Positions 5,753 to 12,590 of a DNA stretch of 14,050 nucleotides are shown one piece after another. The notes beneath the pieces are model-generated. The model did not search any database and was not told the DNA's origin. It saw only the letters and a program-made list of their open reading frames with translations. The DNA is from Dehalococcoidia bacterium (GTDB lineage Bacteria; Chloroflexota; Dehalococcoidia; Lucifugimonadales; Lucifugimonadaceae). The DNA lies in contig JAAXHR010000154.1 in assembly GCA_012270805.1 (NCBI GenBank), positions 1-14,050 on the forward strand. Direction: 5' to 3'. Made by a program: the position numbers and the translations under genes. Position 1 is the first letter of the stretch. Each line of letters opens with the position of its first letter.

Positions 5753-6928
5753 ATGCCGGAAGAAGCTACACCGGCACATCAGATCGTTGAAGCCGAGATT
5801 CGGGCGAAAGGTCCGATCACGTTCGCGCGCTTCATGGAGATCGCGCTATACGGCGAACATGGTTACTACACCGCGTCTGTGAGTGCAGGTGCAGACTATG
5901 CCACCTCTCCGCAGACGCATCCAGCGTTTGGGGCGTTGATCGCGGGTTATCTCTTCAAGGCTTGGCAAGCTCTTGGCAAGCCGGAAACATTTGATGTTGC
6001 GGAGTTAGGTGCGGGCGATGGCGGGTTGGCGCGGGACATTCTCGATGCCGTCGCAAACGGGCGAGATCGTGCGGATCAGATAGGTCGATTCGGCGAAGCA
6101 CTCAGATACCATGCGTTCGACATTCGACCTCAGGGGGATGTGTGCAGTGTTGATGAAATACGGCGACTAGAATCTCTTGTTGGATGTGTTATCAGTAACG
6201 AGTTGCTGGACGCCTTCCCTACGCACATGTTTGCCATACGCAATGGCGCGGTTTGGGAGTGTTACGTAGGAATCGACGTAGATGGGCAGATGTCGTTCGT
6301 TGAAGATACGGTATCGAACGAAGAGATCGAGGATCGCGTGGGCGAATACGTCTCGGTTTTGCCGGAAGGTTATCGTGGCGAGGTGAATCTCGAGATTGCT
6401 AGCTGGGCCAACAGCGTCGTGAGGCTGCTGCAAAGCGGATATGTGTTGACGATCGACTACGGATGTGAACGCGATACGTTGTACCATCCGGCGAGACACG
6501 AAGGTTCGTTAAGGTGTTATCGAGACCATGTATTGGGTCAGAATCCGTTTCGATATGTCGGGTTGCAGGACATTACGGCGCATGCTGATTTCACCGCTGT
6601 TCACGAGGCATTGAACCGGGTTGGCATCGAGTCGATGTCGGAGTTGAAATCGCAACGAGATTTCCTATTCGATTTGGGTATCGATCGATATTTACGGCGA
6701 GTTAGGAAGGCATTGGTGTCGGATCGCTATGGGAGACACGGGGGCGATTGGGTTCACGAGTCGCGCGCTCTGAATGCGCTGGTTGATATCCGTGGTCTCG
6801 GAGATTTTCGTGTGGCGCAACATCGTTACCGCGCACCCGAAATTGACCTCAGCGAACTTGAGACGGCACCCATATTCCCTCAGCCTGCGTTGAGTAATCG
6901 TCATTTGCGGCATGTGCCGTACGATTGA
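5753..6928 (+). CDS. MidA/NDUFAF7-family SAM-dependent methyltransferase
   Basis: This 391-residue protein belongs to the family once called DUF185 (COG1565), whose mitochondrial member NDUFAF7 methylates an arginine of a complex I subunit. Visible motifs are FMEIALYGEHGYYT (27-40), the family's N-terminal signature; SPQTHPAFG (52-60); the SAM-binding glycine loop ELGAGDGGLA (84-93); VISNELLDAFP (146-156); and TIDYG (233-237). The length matches the family. The bacterial target is unknown; a complex I subunit is possible by analogy, but no nuo gene is present here. It sits 12 bases after citrate synthase and 35 before gcvT, suggesting co-transcription. The ATG at 5753 has no strong ribosome site, so coupling to citrate synthase translation is possible. 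Confidence 0.88.
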   Translation: MPEEATPAHQIVEAEIRAKGPITFARFMEIALYGEHGYYTASVSAGADYATSPQTHPAFGALIAGYLFKAWQALGKPETFDVAELGAGDGGLARDILDAVANGRDRADQIGRFGEALRYHAFDIRPQGDVCSVDEIRRLESLVGCVISNELLDAFPTHMFAIRNGAVWECYVGIDVDGQMSFVEDTVSNEEIEDRVGEYVSVLPEGYRGEVNLEIASWANSVVRLLQSGYVLTIDYGCERDTLYHPARHEGSLRCYRDHVLGQNPFRYVGLQDITAHADFTAVHEALNRVGIESMSELKSQRDFLFDLGIDRYLRRVRKALVSDRYGRHGGDWVHESRALNALVDIRGLGDFRVAQHRYRAPEIDLSELETAPIFPQPALSNRHLRHVPYD

Positions 6929-6963
6929 TTCAGGACTGACAGATTAGCCACAGAGAAGCACAG

Positions 6964-8061
6964 ATGGCAAAGAGGACGCCCCTTTATCAAACCCACGTCG
7001 CGAGCGGGGCACGGATGGTGCCTTTCGGTGGATGGGACATGCCCGTCCAATACGCCCAAGGCATCATCCACGAAGTCAGAAAAGTCCGCAACACCGTCGG
7101 AATCTTCGACGTCTCACACATGGCACGCTTAGAGTTCGCTGGCAACCATGCAGGCCAATTCCTAGACACCGTGCTAAGCATCCGAGCATCTCGATTAAAG
7201 CACGGGCAGGCCCGTTACCACATGATCTGCAACGAAAAAGGCGGAATCATCGACGATGCCATCGTTTACAACCTCGAAACCAATCGATTCCTCTTAGTCG
7301 TAAACGCCGGGAACGCTGATGTTGACAAAGAGTGGCTGTCGTTGCAGAAGGATCGCTTCATTGAACGTGAGGGTGGCGATGTTGATTATGTCGATAGAAC
7401 CGATGAGATCGCAATGATCGCAGTTCAAGGTCCGAATGCGGTTGCGATGTTGAGCAAGATGACGGATAGTGAGATTGATTCAATCGGACGTTTCCACGCT
7501 GGCGAGGCGACGCTAGATGGGGAGCGGATTCTTGCCGCTCAAACGGGGTACACCGGTGAGGACGGTTTCGAAATCATGTTCGACAGTTTGCACGCTCCGG
7601 CCATTTGGTCGATGTTCGTAGATGCCGGGGCGACTCAATGCGGTTTGGGTGCGCGGGATGTTTTGCGATTGGAGGCGGGATTGATGCTGCATGGATCGGA
7701 TATGACCGTCGAGAACAATCCTTACGAGGCTGGGTTGCGGTGGACGGTACGACCGAACCGTTCGGAATATATCGCGGGAGCGACGTTGCGGAAGATTCGG
7801 GACAAAGGCACGGCTCGGATAATCGCGGGTTTTGAGATGCGTTCCCGCGGAATCGCGAGGCATGGACATCCGATCGCGTTCGGTGGTGAAGAGATCGGTG
7901 TAGTGACTTCTGGAACGCACTCCCCCACTTTGGGGAAAGCAATCGCTATGGGCTACATCGACGTTGAACGTTCGGAAGTGGGCACTGCGGTGCAGATCGA
8001 TGTGCGTGGAAGAACGGTTGATGCCGAGGTTGTGCGTCTGCCGTTTTATCGACGCTCCTAG
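6964..8061 (+). CDS. gcvT: Glycine cleavage system T protein (aminomethyltransferase)
   Basis: GcvT moves the aminomethyl carbon from lipoyl-GcvH to tetrahydrofolate, releasing ammonia and forming 5,10-methylene-THF. The 365 residues match the family length. FGGWDMPVQY (21-30) is the N-terminal signature. GGIIDD (93-98) carries the aspartate that acts on the folate amine (Asp101 in E. coli). VNAGN (113-117), GYTGEDGFE (195-203) and RLEAGLMLHG (235-244) are conserved folate-pocket and core segments. An AGAGAAG stretch a few bases before ATG 6964 may serve as ribosome site. Codon choice changes abruptly inside the gene near 7310-7320: before it, C-ending codons and GAA prevail; after it, GAT, GTT and GAG. 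The reading frame is intact across the change. Confidence 0.96.
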   Translation: MAKRTPLYQTHVASGARMVPFGGWDMPVQYAQGIIHEVRKVRNTVGIFDVSHMARLEFAGNHAGQFLDTVLSIRASRLKHGQARYHMICNEKGGIIDDAIVYNLETNRFLLVVNAGNADVDKEWLSLQKDRFIEREGGDVDYVDRTDEIAMIAVQGPNAVAMLSKMTDSEIDSIGRFHAGEATLDGERILAAQTGYTGEDGFEIMFDSLHAPAIWSMFVDAGATQCGLGARDVLRLEAGLMLHGSDMTVENNPYEAGLRWTVRPNRSEYIAGATLRKIRDKGTARIIAGFEMRSRGIARHGHPIAFGGEEIGVVTSGTHSPTLGKAIAMGYIDVERSEVGTAVQIDVRGRTVDAEVVRLPFYRRS

Positions 8062-8099
8062 CAAAACTACGCGTCATGCGTCGCCGTAAGTGAATTTGT

Positions 8100-8105
8100 T
8101 ATAGT
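8100..8105 (+). promoter_or_regulatory. Weak -10-like element between gcvT and gcvH
   Basis: TATAGT (8100-8105) matches five of six bases of the sigma70 -10 consensus and lies 43 bases before the gcvH start in the 86-base gap, the longest gap in the operon. No recognisable -35 box lies 16-18 bases upstream. It could be an internal promoter for gcvH-gcvPA-gcvPB; the support is weak. Confidence 0.2.
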
Positions 8106-8133
8106 CAATGCGGCTATCGACGATGGTACCGAC

Positions 8134-8138
8134 GGAGG
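8134..8138 (+). promoter_or_regulatory. Strong ribosome binding site deciding the TTG start of gcvH
   Basis: A full GGAGG at 8134-8138 lies 9 bases before TTG 8148. No in-frame ATG or GTG with equal support lies near, and GcvH proteins begin just here (YPDDLKYSSEHEW follows), so TTG is taken as the real start. Confidence 0.75.
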
Positions 8139-8147
8139 CAAACTGCG

Positions 8148-8525
8148 TTGTATCCAGATGATTTGAAATACTCGTCCGAGCACGAATGGGCACGCGTCGG
8201 AAACGGCGACGTGGTCGAGGTGGGAATCACTCACTACGCACAGGACACTCTTGGCGATGTAGTGTTCGTGGAGTTGCCAGAGATCGGCTCACGAGTAGAT
8301 CAGTTCGACAAGTTCGGCGAGATCGAATCGGTTAAAGCGGTGAGCGACCTTTTTTCTCCGGTTAGCGGAACGGTTGCCGCTGTCAACGAAGAGTTAGAGC
8401 AATCGCCAGAACTCGTAAACTCGGACCCGTATGGCGACGGATGGATCATGGAAGTCAAACTTGACGATCCCTCGGAACTGGATGAATTGATGAGTTCCGA
8501 GGCTTACCAGGCAACGCTAGAGTAG
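8148..8525 (+). CDS. gcvH: Glycine cleavage system H protein (lipoyl carrier)
   Basis: GcvH carries the aminomethyl group on a lipoylated lysine between the P, T and L proteins. The 125-residue length is standard. LKYSSEHEW (6-14) is the usual N-terminus, and the lipoylation site is Lys63 in EIESVKAVSD, followed by the hammerhead continuation SPVSGTV and NSDPYGDGWI. Translation begins at TTG with GGAGG 9 bases upstream. The gene ends in a TAG that is in the same frame as the next gene, gcvPA, which starts two codons later; no other stop separates the two frames. Confidence 0.97.
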   Translation: MYPDDLKYSSEHEWARVGNGDVVEVGITHYAQDTLGDVVFVELPEIGSRVDQFDKFGEIESVKAVSDLFSPVSGTVAAVNEELEQSPELVNSDPYGDGWIMEVKLDDPSELDELMSSEAYQATLE

Positions 8526-8531
8526 TTTCAG

Positions 8532-9884
8532 TTGAGCAGCACCCAATCTCCACATCCGTTTATTCCAAACACGCTGTTTGAGCGCGCTCAGATGCTCGAG
8601 ACAATCGGTGTCGATGATTTCAGCGAGCTGATAACCGATATCCCTGAAGAGCACCGCAACCCACCGTTGCGGTTGCCCCACTCGGCATCGGAGTTGGAGT
8701 TGGCAACTCGGATGCAGGCATTGGCGGCATTGAACCGAGATGCAGGCACTCGACCATCGTTCTTGGGCGGTGGCGCGTACCGGCACTTCATCCCATCCAC
8801 CGTGGGCGCAGTGTTACAGCGCGGCGAGTTCGTAACTTCTTACACACCGTATCAACCTGAAGCGGCGCAGGGAGTTCTCCAGAGCGGTTTCGAATTTCAA
8901 TCGGCGATCGCACAAATCTTCGATATGGAAGTCGCAAACGCGGGTATGTACGACGGCCCGACGGCATTTGCAGAAGCAGGATTGATGGCCGCCCGAGTGA
9001 GCCGTCGCAACCGGATATTGATACTCGACACTGCAGATCGACGATTATTCGAGGTCGTAGAGGCGTATACGCGATATCAACAGGTCGAAGTTGAGGCCAT
9101 ATCTCGTGCGCGTGTTTTGAATGGGGATATACCGGGTGATGCGGCGTGTATCGCTTTTCAGTCGCCTAACTTCTTGGGACGCATCGAAGATGTGCAGGTG
9201 CTGACGGATGCCGCACACGATGCTGGCGCGTTGTCTGTCATGCATACTTATCCGATTGCGCTTGGCATGTTTAAACCGCCCGGCGCGTTTGATGTCGACA
9301 TCGCGACCGCTGAAGGTCAGCCACTCGGCGTGCCCCTGACGTTCGGTGGAGCGTACGTGGGCCTGTTCACAACCAAGCAACGCTTCGTCCGGCAACTACC
9401 TGGCCGCATCATTGGAAAGACTTCCGACACCTTGGGTCGCACCGGTTACACACTGACACTCCAAACCCGCGAGCAGCACATTCGCCGCGAACGAGCAACC
9501 TCTAACATCTGCACAAGCACGCAACTGATCGGACTAATGGTTGCGGTGTACTGTGCAACGATGGGGCCGAGCGGATTGCGGAAGGTCGCCGAGCTCTCCT
9601 ATCACAAGGCGCACTATCTGGCGAACGCGATTGATGCGCTGCCCAGTTGGAAGGTGATAGGCGATGAGAGCTCGACGTTTTTCAACGAGTTTCCAGTTCA
9701 GTGTCCCATCGCGCCTGCTGAGGTCAATCGTCGATTGGCGGAACGCGGGATCATTGGCGGATTGGATGTCTCTCATGTGGTGCCGAACGGCATGCTTTTC
9801 TGCGCCACAGAGATGAATACCCGCGCGGAAGCCGATCGGCTCATTTCGTCGCTGAAAGACATGGGTTATGGAGCGGCGGCATGA
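8532..9884 (+). CDS. gcvPA: Glycine dehydrogenase (decarboxylating) subunit 1
   Basis: This is the N-terminal half of the P protein in its two-gene form; with GcvPB it decarboxylates glycine and loads the aminomethyl group on GcvH. The 450 residues match the family (about 440-450). Conserved segments are FIPNTLFERAQML (10-22), FLGGGAYRHF (77-86), YTPYQPEAAQG (104-114), AEGQPLGVPLTFGG (260-273) and TLQTREQHIRRERATSNICT (309-328). The start is TTG 8532: the family N-terminus FIPNT follows within ten residues and the next in-frame Met is residue 21, too late. Only a weak GAG lies upstream, so translational coupling to gcvH is likely. It overlaps gcvPB by four bases (ATGA). Confidence 0.95.
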   Translation: MSSTQSPHPFIPNTLFERAQMLETIGVDDFSELITDIPEEHRNPPLRLPHSASELELATRMQALAALNRDAGTRPSFLGGGAYRHFIPSTVGAVLQRGEFVTSYTPYQPEAAQGVLQSGFEFQSAIAQIFDMEVANAGMYDGPTAFAEAGLMAARVSRRNRILILDTADRRLFEVVEAYTRYQQVEVEAISRARVLNGDIPGDAACIAFQSPNFLGRIEDVQVLTDAAHDAGALSVMHTYPIALGMFKPPGAFDVDIATAEGQPLGVPLTFGGAYVGLFTTKQRFVRQLPGRIIGKTSDTLGRTGYTLTLQTREQHIRRERATSNICTSTQLIGLMVAVYCATMGPSGLRKVAELSYHKAHYLANAIDALPSWKVIGDESSTFFNEFPVQCPIAPAEVNRRLAERGIIGGLDVSHVVPNGMLFCATEMNTRAEADRLISSLKDMGYGAAA

Positions 9885-11374
9885 GCAATAACGTTATACC
9901 CAACGCCAGCGTTGCCGACATGCCGGACCGCAGCTTGCTGATGGACAGATCGGTGCCTGGTCGGCGAGCCGTCGATATACCTGTTCCAGACGTTCCGCTC
10001 TCGGGTTTGCCTGACGATGATCTGTTGAGAGGCACTGATGATTTGCAGTTACCCGAGGTTTCACAACTCGATGTCATCCGATATTTCACGTTGCTCAGCC
10101 GGCTCAACTTCTCGATAGATACCAATTTCTATCCGCTCGGTTCGTGCACGATGAAGTACAACCCGAAGCTGAACGACCAGATGGCATCCCTAGCTGGCTT
10201 CGCGAACATTCACCCTCTGCAGGATGACGATAGCGTGCAAGGCGCGCTGGATGTGATGTTCGAGTTGCAGCAGTGGCTCAGCGAGGCGACTGGCTTGCCC
10301 GGTGTTGGATTGGCGCCGCTCGCAGGGGCGCAGGGCGAGTATGCCGGGCTATTAATCGCTCGCGCGGCCCTAGCCACGCGCGGCGAGGCGGACCGCAATG
10401 TTGCCCTGATACCAGATTCGGCGCACGGCACAAACCCGGCTTCAGCAGCGATGGCAGGCCTAAACGTAGTTACGGTTAAGACCGACGAGTTTGGCAATGT
10501 CGATGTTGAGGATCTGCGATCTAAGGTGGACGAGAACACCTGCATCTTCATGATCACTATCCCGAGTACGTTGGGGCTGTTCGAGCCGAACATCGTCGAG
10601 ATCAACCGGATCATCCACGATGCCGGCGGATTGGTTTACGCCGACGGGGCAAATTTGAACGCGTTGCTCGGATTGGTGAAGCTCGGCGACTTGGGCGTTG
10701 ATATCTGCCACTCTAATCTCCACAAGACTTTTTCGACCCCGCACGGCGGCGGTGGGCCAGGTGCCGGTCCGGTAATGGTGACCGAAGAACTGGCGACTTT
10801 TCTGCCTGAGCCGGTGGTAGTCAAGAATGACGATGGCAGCCTTCGACTAGGACGTCCCAGCAACAGTATCGGCAGGATCAACGGGTTCCATGGCTCGTTC
10901 TCGATATTGGTCCGGGCATACACATACATGCAATCACTCGGCAGCGATGGTTTGCGCGCGGTTTCCGAGAACGCGGTCATCAACGCGAACTACCTGCAAG
11001 CGTTGCTTCGCGACCGGTTCGATTTGGCGGTGGACCGCATCTGCATGCACGAGACCGTGTTGAGCGGCAAACGGCAGGCCGACCGCGGAGTTCCTGCGCT
11101 GAGTATCGCTAAGCGGTTGCTCGATTACGGCATCCACGCGCCGACTATGTACTTCCCTCTCATCGTTCCCGAGGCGCTCATGGTGGAGCCTACCGAGACT
11201 GAATCTAAAGAGAATCTGGATCGTTTCGTGGCAGTGATGCAAGCCATCGACGACGAAATCGATAGCGATCCAGACTCGGTCAATCATGCGCCGCATACGC
11301 TGCCGAACACACGCTTGGACGAGGCGACCGCTGCTCGAAGACCGGTGTTGAGATGGCGAGACGAGGCCGATTAA
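9881..11374 (+). CDS. gcvPB: Glycine dehydrogenase (decarboxylating) subunit 2, PLP-binding
   Basis: This catalytic half of the two-subunit P protein carries pyridoxal phosphate. The PLP lysine is Lys282 in CHSNLHKTFSTPHGGGGPG, whose glycine-rich loop (288-294) is family-specific. FYPLGSCTMKYNP (83-95) and DSAHGTNPASA (179-189) are further signatures. The 497-residue length is normal for GcvPB (about 480-520). ATG 9881 overlaps the gcvPA stop in an ATGA arrangement with GGAG in the preceding bases, so the two subunits should be made in equal amounts. It ends the glycine cleavage cluster; no lpd (L protein) gene follows. Confidence 0.96.
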   Translation: MSNNVIPNASVADMPDRSLLMDRSVPGRRAVDIPVPDVPLSGLPDDDLLRGTDDLQLPEVSQLDVIRYFTLLSRLNFSIDTNFYPLGSCTMKYNPKLNDQMASLAGFANIHPLQDDDSVQGALDVMFELQQWLSEATGLPGVGLAPLAGAQGEYAGLLIARAALATRGEADRNVALIPDSAHGTNPASAAMAGLNVVTVKTDEFGNVDVEDLRSKVDENTCIFMITIPSTLGLFEPNIVEINRIIHDAGGLVYADGANLNALLGLVKLGDLGVDICHSNLHKTFSTPHGGGGPGAGPVMVTEELATFLPEPVVVKNDDGSLRLGRPSNSIGRINGFHGSFSILVRAYTYMQSLGSDGLRAVSENAVINANYLQALLRDRFDLAVDRICMHETVLSGKRQADRGVPALSIAKRLLDYGIHAPTMYFPLIVPEALMVEPTETESKENLDRFVAVMQAIDDEIDSDPDSVNHAPHTLPNTRLDEATAARRPVLRWRDEAD

Positions 11375-11436
11375 ACCGCTTGGGTGGTATATTTGGCTCA
11401 CGGTTATTTATGCCCCAAAACACCGGCAGTAACGAC

Positions 11437-11457
11437 TGATCGACCATTAACCGATCA
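11437..11457. promoter_or_regulatory. Inverted repeat before the mannonate-dehydratase-like gene
   Basis: TGATCG (11437-11442) and CGATCA (11452-11457) are exact inverse complements around nine bases, 38 bases before the next start codon in a 121-base gap. The dyad spacing (15 bases centre to centre) would suit a dimeric regulator. No promoter was recognised with confidence nearby. Function is inferred from position only. Confidence 0.3.
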
Positions 11458-11495
11458 TCGAATTCGCACTAGATTGGCGATCAACGGAGGAAAGT

Positions 11496-12506
11496 ATGTA
11501 CGTAGGAACCCAGGTCGCACCTAGAAACGACGAAGACCTCCGCCAGTGGGCGCAACTCGGTGTAAACAATATCTGTGCTGACCCCCGAGAAGGGAACGCT
11601 CACACCTGGACCCGAGACGACCTAGCCCGATGGCGCGGACATGTCAACTCCTTCGGCATTGAACTCGACATGATCCAGCTGCCTCTGTCTTCCACGCCGA
11701 TTGAAAAAGCCGAAGCTCCGAGCATCATGTTGGGCATCGATCCAGACCGCGACCGCGAGATCGAGGTAGTCAACACCCTCATCGAAAACTGCGCCGCCGT
11801 CGGAATCCCTGCCGTCAAATACAACATGAACCTCATCGGCATCCCCCGTTCCGAGCGCGAGCCCGGCAGAGGCGGTTCGAGCAACTCCACCCTCCGCTTC
11901 GACAAAATCGCCGACGACAACGCGCCGGGCATCGCTGGCGAAGTCTCCGAAGACGAGTTCTGGGAGCGCATCGACTACTTCCTCGAACGCATCGTGCCAG
12001 TCGCCACAGAGAACAAAGTCCGTATGGCATGCCATCCTCACGACCCCTATACTCCACCCGGTTTCCGAGGCGTAACCCGTGTTCTAGGAACCCCCGATGG
12101 CTTGAAAAAATTCGTCGCCATGCACGAAAGCCCGTACCACGGTCTCAACTTCTGTCAAGGCACCGTCACTGAGATGCTCGACGACCCCGGAGAGGAGATC
12201 TTCGACATCATCCGATACTTCGGCTCCCGAGAGAAGATCTTCAACGTCCACTTCCGAAACATCAGAGGACACAAACTCGACTTCATGGAAGTCTTCCCCG
12301 ACGAAGGCTCCATCAACATGTTCGAGTGCATAAAGGTCTACCAAGAAGTCGGCTACAAATACATGCTCATGCCCGACCACGTCCCCCACATCGCCGGCAC
12401 CGATCCGCAAGGGACCGCTTTCGCTTTCGTCTACGGTTACATCACCGCGCTCTTGCAAGCTATCGGCGAACCGCGCAAACAGCCTTGGGTAACCAAGGGG
12501 CCATAA
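11496..12506 (+). CDS. Mannonate dehydratase (UxuA) family TIM-barrel enzyme
   Basis: UxuA dehydrates D-mannonate to 2-dehydro-3-deoxy-D-gluconate. The four metal ligands known for the family appear in order: His180 in ACHPHDP, Cys220 in LNFCQGTVTEM, His252 in FNVHFRN and Asp294 in MPDHVP. MYVGTQ and YNMNLIGIPR are barrel-strand and substrate-loop-like segments. At 336 residues it is shorter than E. coli UxuA (about 394) and close to the short forms, and no hexuronate genes (uxaC, kdgK, uxuB) surround it, so activity on another sugar acid is possible. Translation starts at ATG with GGAGG 5 bases upstream, the best such site in the window. Codon use is strongly C-ending with GAA favoured over GAG, unlike gcvPB before it. 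It is followed at once by hairpins. Confidence 0.82.
   Translation: MYVGTQVAPRNDEDLRQWAQLGVNNICADPREGNAHTWTRDDLARWRGHVNSFGIELDMIQLPLSSTPIEKAEAPSIMLGIDPDRDREIEVVNTLIENCAAVGIPAVKYNMNLIGIPRSEREPGRGGSSNSTLRFDKIADDNAPGIAGEVSEDEFWERIDYFLERIVPVATENKVRMACHPHDPYTPPGFRGVTRVLGTPDGLKKFVAMHESPYHGLNFCQGTVTEMLDDPGEEIFDIIRYFGSREKIFNVHFRNIRGHKLDFMEVFPDEGSINMFECIKVYQEVGYKYMLMPDHVPHIAGTDPQGTAFAFVYGYITALLQAIGEPRKQPWVTKGP
12483..12498 (+). other. GNRA-type hairpin within the 3' end of the mannonate-dehydratase-like gene
   Basis: CCTTGG (12483-12488) and CCAAGG (12493-12498) form a perfect 6-bp stem closed by GTAA, which reads as a GNRA tetraloop in RNA. It covers the last codons of the gene, just before the second hairpin at 12507-12534. 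Confidence 0.45.
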
Positions 12507-12534
12507 CAAGCGGACGCGACGAGCGTCTGGCTTG
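12507..12534 (+). terminator. Terminator-like hairpin after the mannonate-dehydratase-like gene
   Basis: The hairpin begins on the base after TAA 12504-12506. CAAGC (12507-12511) pairs with GCTTG (12530-12534) and GACGC (12513-12517) with GCGTC (12523-12527), joined by a G-T pair (12512/12528) and one bulged G. The stem is about 11 bp around a GACGA loop. No run of T follows directly, only a T-rich stretch from 12542, so it is not a textbook intrinsic terminator. It may stabilise the 3' end or terminate poorly. Confidence 0.45.
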
Positions 12535-12560
12535 GCACATGCTTTACCTTTGTTAGCAGG

Positions 12561-12577
12561 ATTGCGGAGATCGCAAT
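12561..12577 (+). other. Small hairpin just upstream of the MscS-type gene
   Basis: ATTGCG (12561-12566) pairs perfectly with CGCAAT (12572-12577) around GAGAT. It ends five bases before the purine-rich AGGAAAGG (12583-12590) that serves as ribosome site for the channel gene. It could modulate access to that site or be chance. Confidence 0.3.
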
Positions 12578-12590
12578 GCGTTAGGAAAGG

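Noticed and set aside
7513..8064. 183-codon minus-strand open frame opposite gcvT
   Set aside because: It is a shadow of gcvT with no family resemblance and biased composition.
8062..8147. Glycine riboswitch in front of gcvH, gcvT or the operon
   Set aside because: The gaps before gcvT and gcvH are 35 and 86 bases, too short for a tandem aptamer, and no GGAGAG-type core is seen there or in 4354-4591.
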